Assembly: GCA_934771675.1 (NCBI GenBank)
Contig: CAKVMF010000006.1
Coordinates: 1 to 16,290 of the forward strand
Reading direction: 5' to 3'
Length of the DNA: 16,290 nucleotides
DNA from: an uncultured Clostridia bacterium
Lineage (GTDB): Bacteria > Bacillota > Clostridia > Christensenellales > UBA1242
A program made the position numbers and the translations under genes. A model generated the notes under the pieces. It was not told the DNA's origin. It was given only the letters and a program-made list of their open reading frames with translations, and did not search any database. Shown one piece after another: positions 6,356 to 14,000 of the stretch. The stretch's first letter is position 1, and each line of letters starts with the position of its first letter.

Positions 6356-7717
6356 TCACAAACTCTCCGTCAAATTAGTTTCTTTTTTGTTTAAGCACAC
6401 AAGCGTTTCAACATTTGCAGTTTGTGGAAACATATCATATGGCTGAACAAAAGAAATATCATAATCATTCAAAAAGAATTTTATATCTCTGGCAAGTGTT
6501 GCGGGATTACATGAAATATAAACAATCTTCTTTGGCTTTGATTTCAAAAATGCATCAATAACTTCTTCCGTCAAACCTTTTCTTGGCGGATCAACAACAA
6601 CTGAAAAATCACCTTTAATTTGTTTTGCCAGTTCAGGAATGACAACTGTGCAATCACCATTTTTGTTTGTTAAATTGTGCAAATTGTTTATATTTTTAAG
6701 TTTTTCTGCATTTTCAGTTGCTTCTTTTACAATTTCAACACCAACAACTTCTGCCCCAGTTTTTGTTAAAATTGAAGACAAAAGTCCAGCACCTGCATAA
6801 GCATCAATAATAAACTTTTCGCCTGAAAGTTCATCCAAAACTCTGCTGTAAATTTTGTTTTTGATATCACCATTAACCTGCAAAAAGCTGCGATTGTTAA
6901 CGGAGTAATGGATACCCATTTCATCAAAATCCAAATTTTCATTTCCGTAAATTTTTATATCTAAATTGCCAAAAATGACGTTATTATTCAATTTATTTAC
7001 ATTTTTAACAACTCCAAATTCTTCAAATTCATTTTTAAGTTTTTGAATAAGTGGCTCAAAATTTATGTTTTTATTTTCCGTTACCACCACTGTCAAAATA
7101 AATTTTCCGTTATTTTCTCTCGCAACCAAATGTTTAACAAGACCCTTTTTTGTTTGCTCGTTGTAAGCAGTCAAATTATTTTCATGCATAAATTCTTTGA
7201 ATATTTTGACTATTTTTTTTGCTGTTTCACTTTGAAGCAAACAATCATCAATTTCAATAAGTCTATGGCTATTTTTTTGATACATTCCAATTTTGATTTC
7301 ACCATCAACTTCTTGAACCGGAAATGCAAACTTGTTTCTATATCTAAATTCTTTTTCACTTGGAATGGTCATTTCAACCTTCGTTTCAATGCCAGCATAT
7401 TTTGAAATTGCACCCCTAACCATTTCTTGTTTTGCTTCAAGCTGTTTTTGATAAGAGAGATGTTGAAGATCACAGCCACCACACTTTCCAAAAAATTTGC
7501 ATGGAGCACAAACTCTATCTTTTGATGGAACAATAATTTCTTTTAATTTTGCAATGACAAAACTTTTTTCATCTTTTATCACATGAGCAAGAACTTTTTC
7601 GTCAGGCAAGGCAAAAGGAACAAACACAACTTTGCCGTCAACTTCGCCAACACCTTCACCGTTCGCCCCAAATCTTTTTATGGTGATTTCAAATTCATCA
7701 TTTTTTTTGATTGCCAT
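6356..7717 (-). CDS. rlmD: 23S rRNA (uracil-5-)-methyltransferase, RumA/RlmD family
   Basis: This 453-residue protein methylates C5 of a 23S rRNA uridine using SAM. The N-terminal TRAM domain (about 6-62) is followed by cysteines 73, 79 and 82 (CKFFGKCGGC), the iron-sulfur cluster ligands spaced C-x5-C-x2-C. A further Cys in IDDCLLQ is the likely fourth. The methyltransferase part has FIIDAYAGAGLLSSIL (SAM-binding loop), DPPRKGL and ISCNPATLARD, the last with the catalytic Cys. I chose the ATG at 7717 because AAGGAAG (7728-7722) sits at ideal distance. A longer frame to ATG 7768 crosses the promoter, so it cannot be the start on that transcript. In Bacillota one enzyme (RlmCD) may modify both U747 and U1939, and which site this one acts on cannot be read. 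It heads the rlmD-small ORF-miaA transcript. Confidence 0.93.
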   Translation of the reverse strand: MAIKKNDEFEITIKRFGANGEGVGEVDGKVVFVPFALPDEKVLAHVIKDEKSFVIAKLKEIIVPSKDRVCAPCKFFGKCGGCDLQHLSYQKQLEAKQEMVRGAISKYAGIETKVEMTIPSEKEFRYRNKFAFPVQEVDGEIKIGMYQKNSHRLIEIDDCLLQSETAKKIVKIFKEFMHENNLTAYNEQTKKGLVKHLVARENNGKFILTVVVTENKNINFEPLIQKLKNEFEEFGVVKNVNKLNNNVIFGNLDIKIYGNENLDFDEMGIHYSVNNRSFLQVNGDIKNKIYSRVLDELSGEKFIIDAYAGAGLLSSILTKTGAEVVGVEIVKEATENAEKLKNINNLHNLTNKNGDCTVVIPELAKQIKGDFSVVVDPPRKGLTEEVIDAFLKSKPKKIVYISCNPATLARDIKFFLNDYDISFVQPYDMFPQTANVETLVCLNKKETNLTESL

Positions 7718-7739
7718 ATATCTTCCTTTACGATTCACG

Positions 7740-7768
7740 ATTATACCACACAAGATATTTTTTTTCAA
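7740..7768 (-). promoter_or_regulatory. Promoter of the rlmD-miaA unit
   Basis: Minus-strand TTGAAA (7768-7763), a 17-bp spacer and TATAAT (7745-7740) give a near-consensus promoter. Transcription should start near 7733, with a leader of about 16 nt carrying the SD. It is back to back with the radical SAM promoter, the -35 boxes being 7 bp apart. Confidence 0.75.
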
Positions 7769-7775
7769 CTTTTAT

Positions 7776-7803
7776 TTGACACAGCCTTTTTGATGATTAA
7801 AAT
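7776..7803 (+). promoter_or_regulatory. Promoter of the radical SAM gene
   Basis: A perfect TTGACA (7776-7781), a 16-bp spacer and TAAAAT (7798-7803) precede ATG 7811 by 7 nt. No SD is present, so a leaderless transcript is predicted. Confidence 0.65.
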
Positions 7804-7810
7804 AATGCTT

Positions 7811-8719
7811 ATGAAAAAGCTGTGCAATATGTGTCCAAGAAAGTGCAATGTTTCAAGAGATGATACTCTTGGCTTTTGCGGTGCACCTAGCACAGTTAAA
7901 GTTTCACTTGCTAATTTGTTTTTGTTTGAAGAACCAATAATTTCAGGCGAAGAAAAAGACGGTGCAAAACCTGTCGGCAGCGGCGCAATTTTCTTTTCAC
8001 ACTGCAACTTAAAATGTTGCTATTGCCAAAACAGTGAGATTTCTGCAGGCGGTGCAGGAAAAGAAATAACAATCAAGCGCCTATCTGAAATTTTCAAAGA
8101 ACTTGAAAGTGCAGGGGCTTATAACATCAATCTTGTTACTCCAACCCACTACACCGACCAAATCATTGAAGCATTAAAAATCTACAAGCCAAAGATTCCT
8201 ATCATTTGGAACACATCAGGCTATGACGACCCTGAAGTTATCAAAAAACTTGAAGGCTATGTTGATATATTTTTAACAGACTTCAAATATTTTTCAGGTG
8301 GTCCAGCAAAAAAATATTCATCAGCTGAAAATTACCCAGAAATTGCAAAAAAATCAATTTTAATGATGCGAAAAATTGTGCCAAATGATTTCATTGAAAA
8401 CGGACTCATGAAAAAAGGTATTATTATTCGTCATTTGGTTTTACCCGGACAAACAAAAGATAGCCTTGCAGTTATAGACTGGATAAACAAAAACCTTGGA
8501 AACAAAACCTATGTTAGCCTTATGGCTCAATACACACCAATGGCAAACGCAAAACTTTACCCCGAAATCAATCGAAAAATTAAACCTATTGAATATAAAA
8601 TTTTGATAAATCGTTTAACCGAGCTTGGTTTTTGCAATGTGTTCTTGCAAGACCTTGACAGTGCAACGTCATCTTACACCCCAGATTTTTTAAATCAAAA
8701 GAGTGATATTGAAATTTAA
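7811..8719 (+). CDS. Radical SAM protein, PflA-like (COG1313 type)
   Basis: From ATG 7811 this is a 302-residue protein with the architecture of PflA-like radical SAM proteins. A cysteine-rich N-terminus, LCNMCPRKCNVSR (4-16) with GFCG (21-24), is followed by LFLFEEPIISG (35-45) and GSGAIFFSHCNLKCCYCQN (56-74). Cys65, Cys69 and Cys72 form the CxxxCxxC site for the SAM-cleaving 4Fe-4S cluster. The rest is a TIM-barrel type fold with LVTPTHYTDQI, PIIWNTSGY, DIFLTDFKY and IRHLVLPGQ. It resembles pyruvate formate-lyase activating enzymes and AmmeMemoRadiSam-related proteins, but the target is unknown and no glycyl radical enzyme is adjacent. ATGs at 7793 and 7805 are in frame but lie in or next to the -10 box. 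A longer frame back to 7583 lies inside rlmD and is rejected. It ends at a clear terminator. Confidence 0.88.
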   Translation: MKKLCNMCPRKCNVSRDDTLGFCGAPSTVKVSLANLFLFEEPIISGEEKDGAKPVGSGAIFFSHCNLKCCYCQNSEISAGGAGKEITIKRLSEIFKELESAGAYNINLVTPTHYTDQIIEALKIYKPKIPIIWNTSGYDDPEVIKKLEGYVDIFLTDFKYFSGGPAKKYSSAENYPEIAKKSILMMRKIVPNDFIENGLMKKGIIIRHLVLPGQTKDSLAVIDWINKNLGNKTYVSLMAQYTPMANAKLYPEINRKIKPIEYKILINRLTELGFCNVFLQDLDSATSSYTPDFLNQKSDIEI

Positions 8720-8753
8720 GCATAAAAAAACATAAAAATTGTAAACTATTATT

Positions 8754-8780
8754 GAAAAAGCGATAATTTCGCTTTTTTTT
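8754..8780 (+). terminator. Rho-independent terminator of the radical SAM gene
   Basis: AAAAGCGA (8756-8763), loop TAATT, TCGCTTTT (8769-8776) and a T-run to 8780 lie 35 nt after the TAA. Confidence 0.8.
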
Positions 8781-8812
8781 GTAAAATTTTTTTCTGTTTA
8801 TTTTTAATTAAT

Positions 8813-8841
8813 TTGCTTTAATTATTTATATTTGATAAAAT
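8813..8841 (+). promoter_or_regulatory. Promoter of the GT8-dehydrogenase unit
   Basis: TTGCTT (8813-8818), a 17-bp spacer and TAAAAT (8836-8841) predict a start near 8848. The leader of about 22 nt contains the SD AAAGGAGA (8858-8865). The surrounding AT-rich DNA offers other -10-like hexamers (for example GATAAT at 8851), so the choice is moderate. Confidence 0.5.
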
Positions 8842-8869
8842 ATCATTAGAGATAATCAAAGGAGAATTT

Positions 8870-9787
8870 ATGGAAAAAGTTAAACCTGCATTTTTGGAAA
8901 ATTCCGTTCCGATTTGCTTTGCTGCAAATGACCATTACGCTCCACTTCTTGCAACCACAATTGCATCAATTGTTGCAAATTCATCAGCCGAAACAAATTA
9001 TGATATCATGATTTTGTATACTGATATGAATGACGAAAACAAAACAAAACTTATGGCACTTGTAACAAATAACCAAAACTTTTCATTGCGATTTATCAAC
9101 GTTGGACCATATGTTTTTGGCTATAATTTTTACACACAATCCGACCTAACAAACACCAAATACTCAAATGAAATTTACTACAGAGTTTTAGTTCCATCAC
9201 TTATGGAAAATTTTGAAAAAGTAATTTTCCTTGATGCTGACCTTGTTGTTCGAAGCGATATAAAAGAACTTTTTGACACCGACTTATCGGGATGTTTGGT
9301 TGGAGCTGTTCGTGATTATGAAGGCATTGCAAATTGTTACAACAACAATTATGAACGTGCAAAATATCGTTTGAATGAGCTTGGTATCAAAAACTTTGAA
9401 AATTATTTTATTTCTGGCGTTATGGTTATGAATATTTCAGAATTTTTGGAACATATGGATTCAAAGATTATGCTCGACCTTGCAGTTTCAAAAGACTGGA
9501 AACAATATGATCAAGATTTGTTTAACTACATCTGCAAAGATAAAGTTAAAATTTTGGACGCAAAGTGGGACTTTGTTGAAGATATTTATGGTGTTTATCA
9601 TTCAATGCCAAAAAACCTGTTTGAAGAATACCTTGAAAGTGAAAAAGATCCAAAAATTATCCACTTTTCTGGAAATAGAAAACCTTGGATTAAGATTGAC
9701 TCAAAATTCAATGATGATTTCTGGAAATATGCAGCATTAACAAAATATTATGATGAACTCAAAAAAATAAAAAATAAATATGAATAA
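8870..9787 (+). CDS. Family 8 glycosyltransferase (GT8)
   Basis: This 305-residue protein matches GT8 enzymes such as LgtC and the glycogenin/general stress protein A group. They are retaining, Mn-dependent transferases using UDP-glucose or UDP-galactose. It starts with VPICFAANDHYAPLLATTIASI (14-35), the nucleotide-sugar binding beginning. The DxD metal site is FLDADLVVRSDIKELF (120-135; Asp122, Asp124). YFISGVMVMN (179-188), DQDLFNYI (214-221), the acceptor-side KWDF and IIHFSGNRKPW (263-273, the HxxGxxKPW metal and phosphate site) are all present. No signal peptide or membrane segment is visible, so it should be cytosolic. The ATG has a strong SD, AAAGGAGA, at good distance. The dehydrogenase-like gene starts 18 bp after its stop, forming a two-gene operon. 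The sugar acceptor cannot be inferred; cell-surface polysaccharide is typical. Confidence 0.92.
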   Translation: MEKVKPAFLENSVPICFAANDHYAPLLATTIASIVANSSAETNYDIMILYTDMNDENKTKLMALVTNNQNFSLRFINVGPYVFGYNFYTQSDLTNTKYSNEIYYRVLVPSLMENFEKVIFLDADLVVRSDIKELFDTDLSGCLVGAVRDYEGIANCYNNNYERAKYRLNELGIKNFENYFISGVMVMNISEFLEHMDSKIMLDLAVSKDWKQYDQDLFNYICKDKVKILDAKWDFVEDIYGVYHSMPKNLFEEYLESEKDPKIIHFSGNRKPWIKIDSKFNDDFWKYAALTKYYDELKKIKNKYE

Positions 9788-9805
9788 ATAAGGGGGAAAA
9801 TATTT

Positions 9806-10756
9806 ATGAAAATCAAAAAAGTTGTCGTTATTGGCGGAGGAGTTTTAGGAAGTCAAATCGCATTCCAATCAGCATATTGCGGATTTGATGTTACAATTTG
9901 GCTTAGAAGCGAAGGAAGTATCGGAAGATGCCAACCAAAACTTGACGCTCTCAAAAAAACATATATCGACACAATCAATCTCATGGCAACACCAGAAGGT
10001 CAAACCCATGAAAACTGGGCACTTGGTATTGCCGATCACAAAACCTTCGACAAAAAGGCATGTCTTGAAAAAGTTGACGCAGCTTACAAAAACATCAAAC
10101 TTGAACTTGACCTTGCAAAAGCCGTTGCTGATGCTGATCTTGTTATTGAATCAATGGCTGAAAACGTTGAGCAAAAAACCGAATTTTACAAAATGGTTGC
10201 TCCACTCTTGCCAGAAAAGACAGTTGTTGTAACAAACTCTTCAACACTTCTTCCAAGCAAGTTTGCAAAATTCACTGGTAGACCAGATAAATTCTTGTCA
10301 TTCCACTTTGCAAACTCAATCTGGAAAAACAATATGACCGAAGTTATGGTTCAATCAAAAACAAATATGGAATACTTTGATTTGATTTGCGACTTTGCAA
10401 AAAAAATCCGTATGATTCCACTTCCTGTTAAAAAAGAAAAATCTGGTTACTTGCTTAACTCAATGCTCGTTCCATTCCTTTTTGCTGGTATGGACCTTTA
10501 TGTTAACGGCGTATCTGACCCAGAAAGCATTGATAAAGCTTGGGTTCTTGGAACAGGAGCTCCAAAAGGACCATTCCAAATTTTGGATACCGTTGGACTC
10601 ACAACCGCTTACAACATTGTTCAAATGTATGTAAAAATTCCTTCATTCCTTGCACCTTACAACTTTAAGGGCATGTCAAAAATGCTTAAAGAGTATATTG
10701 ACGCTGGAAAACTTGGAAAGAGTTCAGGCGAAGGCTTCTATAAATACAAAAAATAA
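9806..10756 (+). CDS. 3-hydroxyacyl-CoA dehydrogenase family protein
   Basis: This 316-residue protein has the two domains of 3-hydroxyacyl-CoA dehydrogenases, which oxidise 3-hydroxyacyl-CoA to 3-ketoacyl-CoA with NAD+ or run in reverse. The Rossmann start KVVVIGGGVLGSQIAF (5-20), ADLVIESMAENVEQKTEFY (110-128) and TNSSTLLPS (143-151) are clear. The catalytic region reads FHFANSIWKNNMTEVM (166-181) with His167, whereas classical family members have HFFNPxxxMxLVE. The C-terminal domain has SGYLLNSMLVPFLFAGMDL and TGAPKGPFQILDTVGL. The HFANxIWxxNxxEvM wording matches what I remember as a separate Firmicutes branch without a proven substrate. No thiolase, crotonase or acyl-CoA dehydrogenase is nearby. 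SD AAGGGGG (9790-9796) lies 9 nt before the ATG. It is translated from the GT8 transcript and ends at a strong terminator. Confidence 0.85.
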   Translation: MKIKKVVVIGGGVLGSQIAFQSAYCGFDVTIWLRSEGSIGRCQPKLDALKKTYIDTINLMATPEGQTHENWALGIADHKTFDKKACLEKVDAAYKNIKLELDLAKAVADADLVIESMAENVEQKTEFYKMVAPLLPEKTVVVTNSSTLLPSKFAKFTGRPDKFLSFHFANSIWKNNMTEVMVQSKTNMEYFDLICDFAKKIRMIPLPVKKEKSGYLLNSMLVPFLFAGMDLYVNGVSDPESIDKAWVLGTGAPKGPFQILDTVGLTTAYNIVQMYVKIPSFLAPYNFKGMSKMLKEYIDAGKLGKSSGEGFYKYKK

Positions 10757-10782
10757 TCAAAAAATAATCTATAAAATTAGAC

Positions 10783-10813
10783 AAAACCTAGATGCAACAC
10801 ATCTAGGTTTTTT
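10783..10813 (+). terminator. Rho-independent terminator of the GT8-dehydrogenase unit
   Basis: A perfect 12-bp stem, AAAACCTAGATG (10783-10794) and CATCTAGGTTTT (10800-10811), with loop CAACA is followed by T to 10813. The A-tract also allows function on the other strand. Confidence 0.9.
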
Positions 10814-10816
10814 AAT

Positions 10817-10870
10817 ATGCTTAAATTAACAGGGCGACATGCTTAAATTGATGTTGGCATACTTTTAATC
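10817..10870. repeat. Short imperfect tandem repeat, about 22 bp period
   Basis: ATGCTTAAATT occurs at 10817-10827 and again at 10839-10849, exactly 22 bp apart. A degraded third unit, ATACTTTTAAT, begins at 10859. The sequence between units differs, so only the 11-bp motif is repeated. It lies between a terminator and copy C. Confidence 0.4.
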
Positions 10871-10911
10871 ACATTAATTACAAAAAACCACACCCCCAAT
10901 TCAAAGAAATA

Positions 10912-11039
10912 CCACAAGGCAAAAATTGCTTGTCAGACAAAGAATAAGAAAAAGTCCAGGCTCGATTTTACAAAGACGTAAATGAGTGTCTGGACTTTTT
11001 CGAAATTCTGCTGTATCACAAGTGATTTTTGCCTTGTGG
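10912..11039 (-). repeat. 128-bp nested palindromic element, copy C
   Basis: The ends are a 15-bp perfect inverted repeat, CCACAAGGCAAAAAT (10912-10926) and its complement (11025-11039). It extends to about 22 bp with two G-T pairs. AGAAT/ATTCT (10941-10945 with 11005-11009) forms a middle stem and GAAAAAGTCCAG (10948-10959 with 10990-11001) a 12-bp inner stem. An apical imperfect stem lies at 10961-10986. Read on the minus strand it matches copy A without gaps: same 128-bp length, core beginning at offset 45, and about 30 of 40 core bases identical by eye. It begins 1 nt after the sbcC stop codon. Confidence 0.85.
10948..11001. terminator. Inner hairpin of copy C, probable terminator of sbcDC
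   Basis: The inner stem AAAAAGTCCAG / CTGGACTTTTT has a T5 run on either strand and can end the sbcD-sbcC transcript. No other hairpin with a T-run lies close behind sbcC. Confidence 0.5.
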
Positions 11040-11040
11040 A

Positions 11041-14000
11041 TTATAGAGTGTGGTCAATGCGTATAATAGACCCCTTATTCTGTGTTTTTTCAATAAGGAC
11101 TTTGTTTTTGATAGAATCTTCAAGTTCCTTTACATGTGAGATTAACCCAATTTTGAGATTGCGACTTTCAAGTTTGTAGAGTGCACCAACAACGGCTTCA
11201 CAAAGCTCGCCGTCAAGCGTTCCAAAACCTTCATCAAGGAAGAAGAAATCCATGCTTCGTGCTGAAAGCATTGTGATTGCTTCAGAGATTGAAAGTGCGA
11301 GTGAGAGTGAAACCAAGAATGTTTCACCACCAGAGAGTGTGCTTGCAGGACGAACCTGTGCATCATTGAAATTATCTTCAACAACAAACTCTTTGTTTTC
11401 AAACTTTAAGGTGTATCTTCCATCCATCAAAAGTGCAAGTTTTTCATTGGCTGAAACAGTAATCTCTTGCAAGTATTCTTCAGCAACATACTCTGCAAGA
11501 GCCTTACCTTTCAAAACATTTGAAAGCTCTTTTGCAAGGTCATATTTATGCTTATACTTTTCAAGGTTTTCACTAAACTCTTTATATTGTTTGTTTGCAA
11601 TCAAGAATCTTTCATAATCAGACCTTGTTTTTCCAACATTTTCAGAAAGCACTTGAACTTCAGTGTTAAGACTTGCAATTTCGGCGGTTAATTTTTCAAT
11701 TTCTTCAGCTGAAGTTTTTCCTGAAATTTCACTTTCAAGTTCACTCTTTTGAATTTCAAGAACACGAACACGACTGTTGTAATCATCGAGTTTTTGAGTT
11801 TTAAGTTTCAAAACACTGCCGTCAACAAAGTTCTGTTCAAGTTCTTCATGGCTCGAAAATTCACCACGAATAAGTGTGTCATTAACTTCTTTTTCAATCT
11901 GGTCGATTTCATTTCTCTTGCCTTCCAAAATTGAAACATTAACTTCATACTCATGGTTGGTGCGTTCCAAATTTTCTTTAAATGAATAAAGCTTTGTTTT
12001 TTTGTCATCAAAATCAAACCTTAGCTTTGCAATTTGCTTTTGAACTTCTGCCCTTTCTTCATCAAGTGAAACGCCTTCAGGCACACCGCTTAAAACAATT
12101 TTTGACTTAAGGTTGTTAAGTTGTTTTTGAGAATTTTCAAGCTTTTCATTCAAAACATCAAGCGAAGCGCTGCAAGTTGCAATTTGCTTTTGAACTTCAG
12201 TGCGCTCGTTTGTTATGCGATATTGTTCATCACGAAGTTTTACACGCTCTTCCTTTTTTGAATCAATCAAAAGTTCAATATTTTTGCCTTCTGCTATTTG
12301 CTTTTTATATTCATTAAAGTTTTTGTATTTTTCGTTAACATTATAGATAACAAACTCACGCTCTGCTTTTTTCTTTTGAAGATCATAAATAACATCAATA
12401 AGACTTTCAAGATAGTTTTTGTAGATAGTAACTTTTGTGCCTGACTGTGCCTTGTTGATTGTCATTCGAAGTTCAGCTTCACGAAGAGTTTCTTGAAGAT
12501 TGATAAGGTCTTCAAGCGAATCTGCGGTTTTTGTTAAAAGTTCTTTCAACTTTTCAAAGTTTTCTTTGCTCTCATCATTGTTATCAACAAAACGTTGATA
12601 AAGAGCATTTTTGCTTTCGGTGAGTTTTTGAATTTCACCCTTGTTTATTTCAATTTGAGCCTTTTCAAACTCATAGCGTGATTTTAATGAAATCACTTCA
12701 ACAAAAATCTTATCTCTTTCAAAGCGAAGCGCCTTAAGTTCGGTTTGCTTTTGATCGATTTCGCCGTCCATTGACGCAACATCAACCTTGTCACCATAAA
12801 CTTTTTGCACAACTCTTGAATTGCAGACTGGACAAAGATCACCTATTTTTAAATGTTCTGAAATGAGTGAAATAACACCTTCACCAAGCATTTCTTCTCG
12901 TTCTTCACGAACACCAGCAAGCTCAATTTCTTTATTTTTGATTTCTTCTTCTTTGCCGCTTAAATTACGTTCAGCTTCATCAATACTTGCATCCAAGTTA
13001 GACACGGTTGCCATACGATTTTCAGTGTCAAGTTCAAGTTTTTGAATTTGTTCATCAACCATTGAAACCGAAACTTCAACTTCTTGCATACCTTCAAGTT
13101 CTTTGTCACAAGAACGCAATTTTTTGAAGTTTGTTGTATCAATATCTTCAAAGGCAACTTCAATTGAATTTTGAATTTTTTCACGCTGCGCCTGAAGATT
13201 TTTTTCATCAACAATTGAGCTGTTGTATTCTTCCTGAACAGCTTTCAAATCAAGCTCGGTTTCATCAACCAAAGCTTCAACTTTTTTGTAAAAATCATCA
13301 ATCAAAATGATTTCACTTTCAACGCCTTTTGTTTGTTCCAAAGCATAGCTTAAGTCTACATCTGGCTTGTTTGCTTCAACAAAATCATCAATCTTTTGAA
13401 TATCGCCTTCAATTTTTGAAAGGTTTGATTCAATAAGCTCAAGTTTTTCACCAAGCGAAGAAAGTTCTGTTTTCTTTTCGGCAATTTGCAAGGCTAGTTT
13501 TGAAGAATCTTCTTCAATTTCCTTTGCTTCCTCATCAAGTTTTGCAAGGTCGTCAAATCTTGCAAGTTTTGAGTTAAGTTCAACAGTTTTTGTGTCAAAC
13601 GAATTGCTATATTCATCAAACTCAATTTGCGCTGACTGAACGTCAGATTCAGCCTTAAGTTTAATTTCATTTAAGTTCGAAATTTTTTCAGTGAGCGAAG
13701 CAACATCAAGCTTGCACTTTTTGAGTTTTTCATAATCAGCTTTAACAGCGTTTGCGTTTTGATTTTTTTCTATTTCATTTTTGAGAGCATCAAACTCTTC
13801 ACTTGAAGCATTCAATTTTTCAAGTTCTGCCAAAACGGCATCGAGTTTTGTTTGTCTGTCAAAATTATTTTTCTTTTCAGCATACTCTTTTGATTTTTCG
13901 CTCAAAAGCATGCTCTTTTCATCATAAAGCTCCTTGCTGGCAGTTTTGTTTTTTGTAACTTCTTCAAGGGCTTCATCGGTTGCATAAGAAACCAAGTTTA

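Noticed and set aside
7718..7768. 17-codon longer rlmD start (ATG 7768)
   Set aside because: It overlaps the -35 and -10 of the gene's own promoter; ATG 7717 has the SD and fits the TRAM domain start.
7583..7810. N-terminal extension of the radical SAM frame back to an ATG at 7583
   Set aside because: It lies antisense to the N-terminus of rlmD and across both divergent promoters, and homologues begin near MKKLCNMCPRKC.
10912..11039. CRISPR or simple insertion sequence explanation for the repeats
   Set aside because: There are no regularly spaced direct repeats with spacers and no transposase frame; the units are solitary 128-bp palindromes.
10982..11179. 65-codon + frame across copy C and the sbcC end
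   Set aside because: It is antisense to sbcC with no SD; its first part is repeat sequence.
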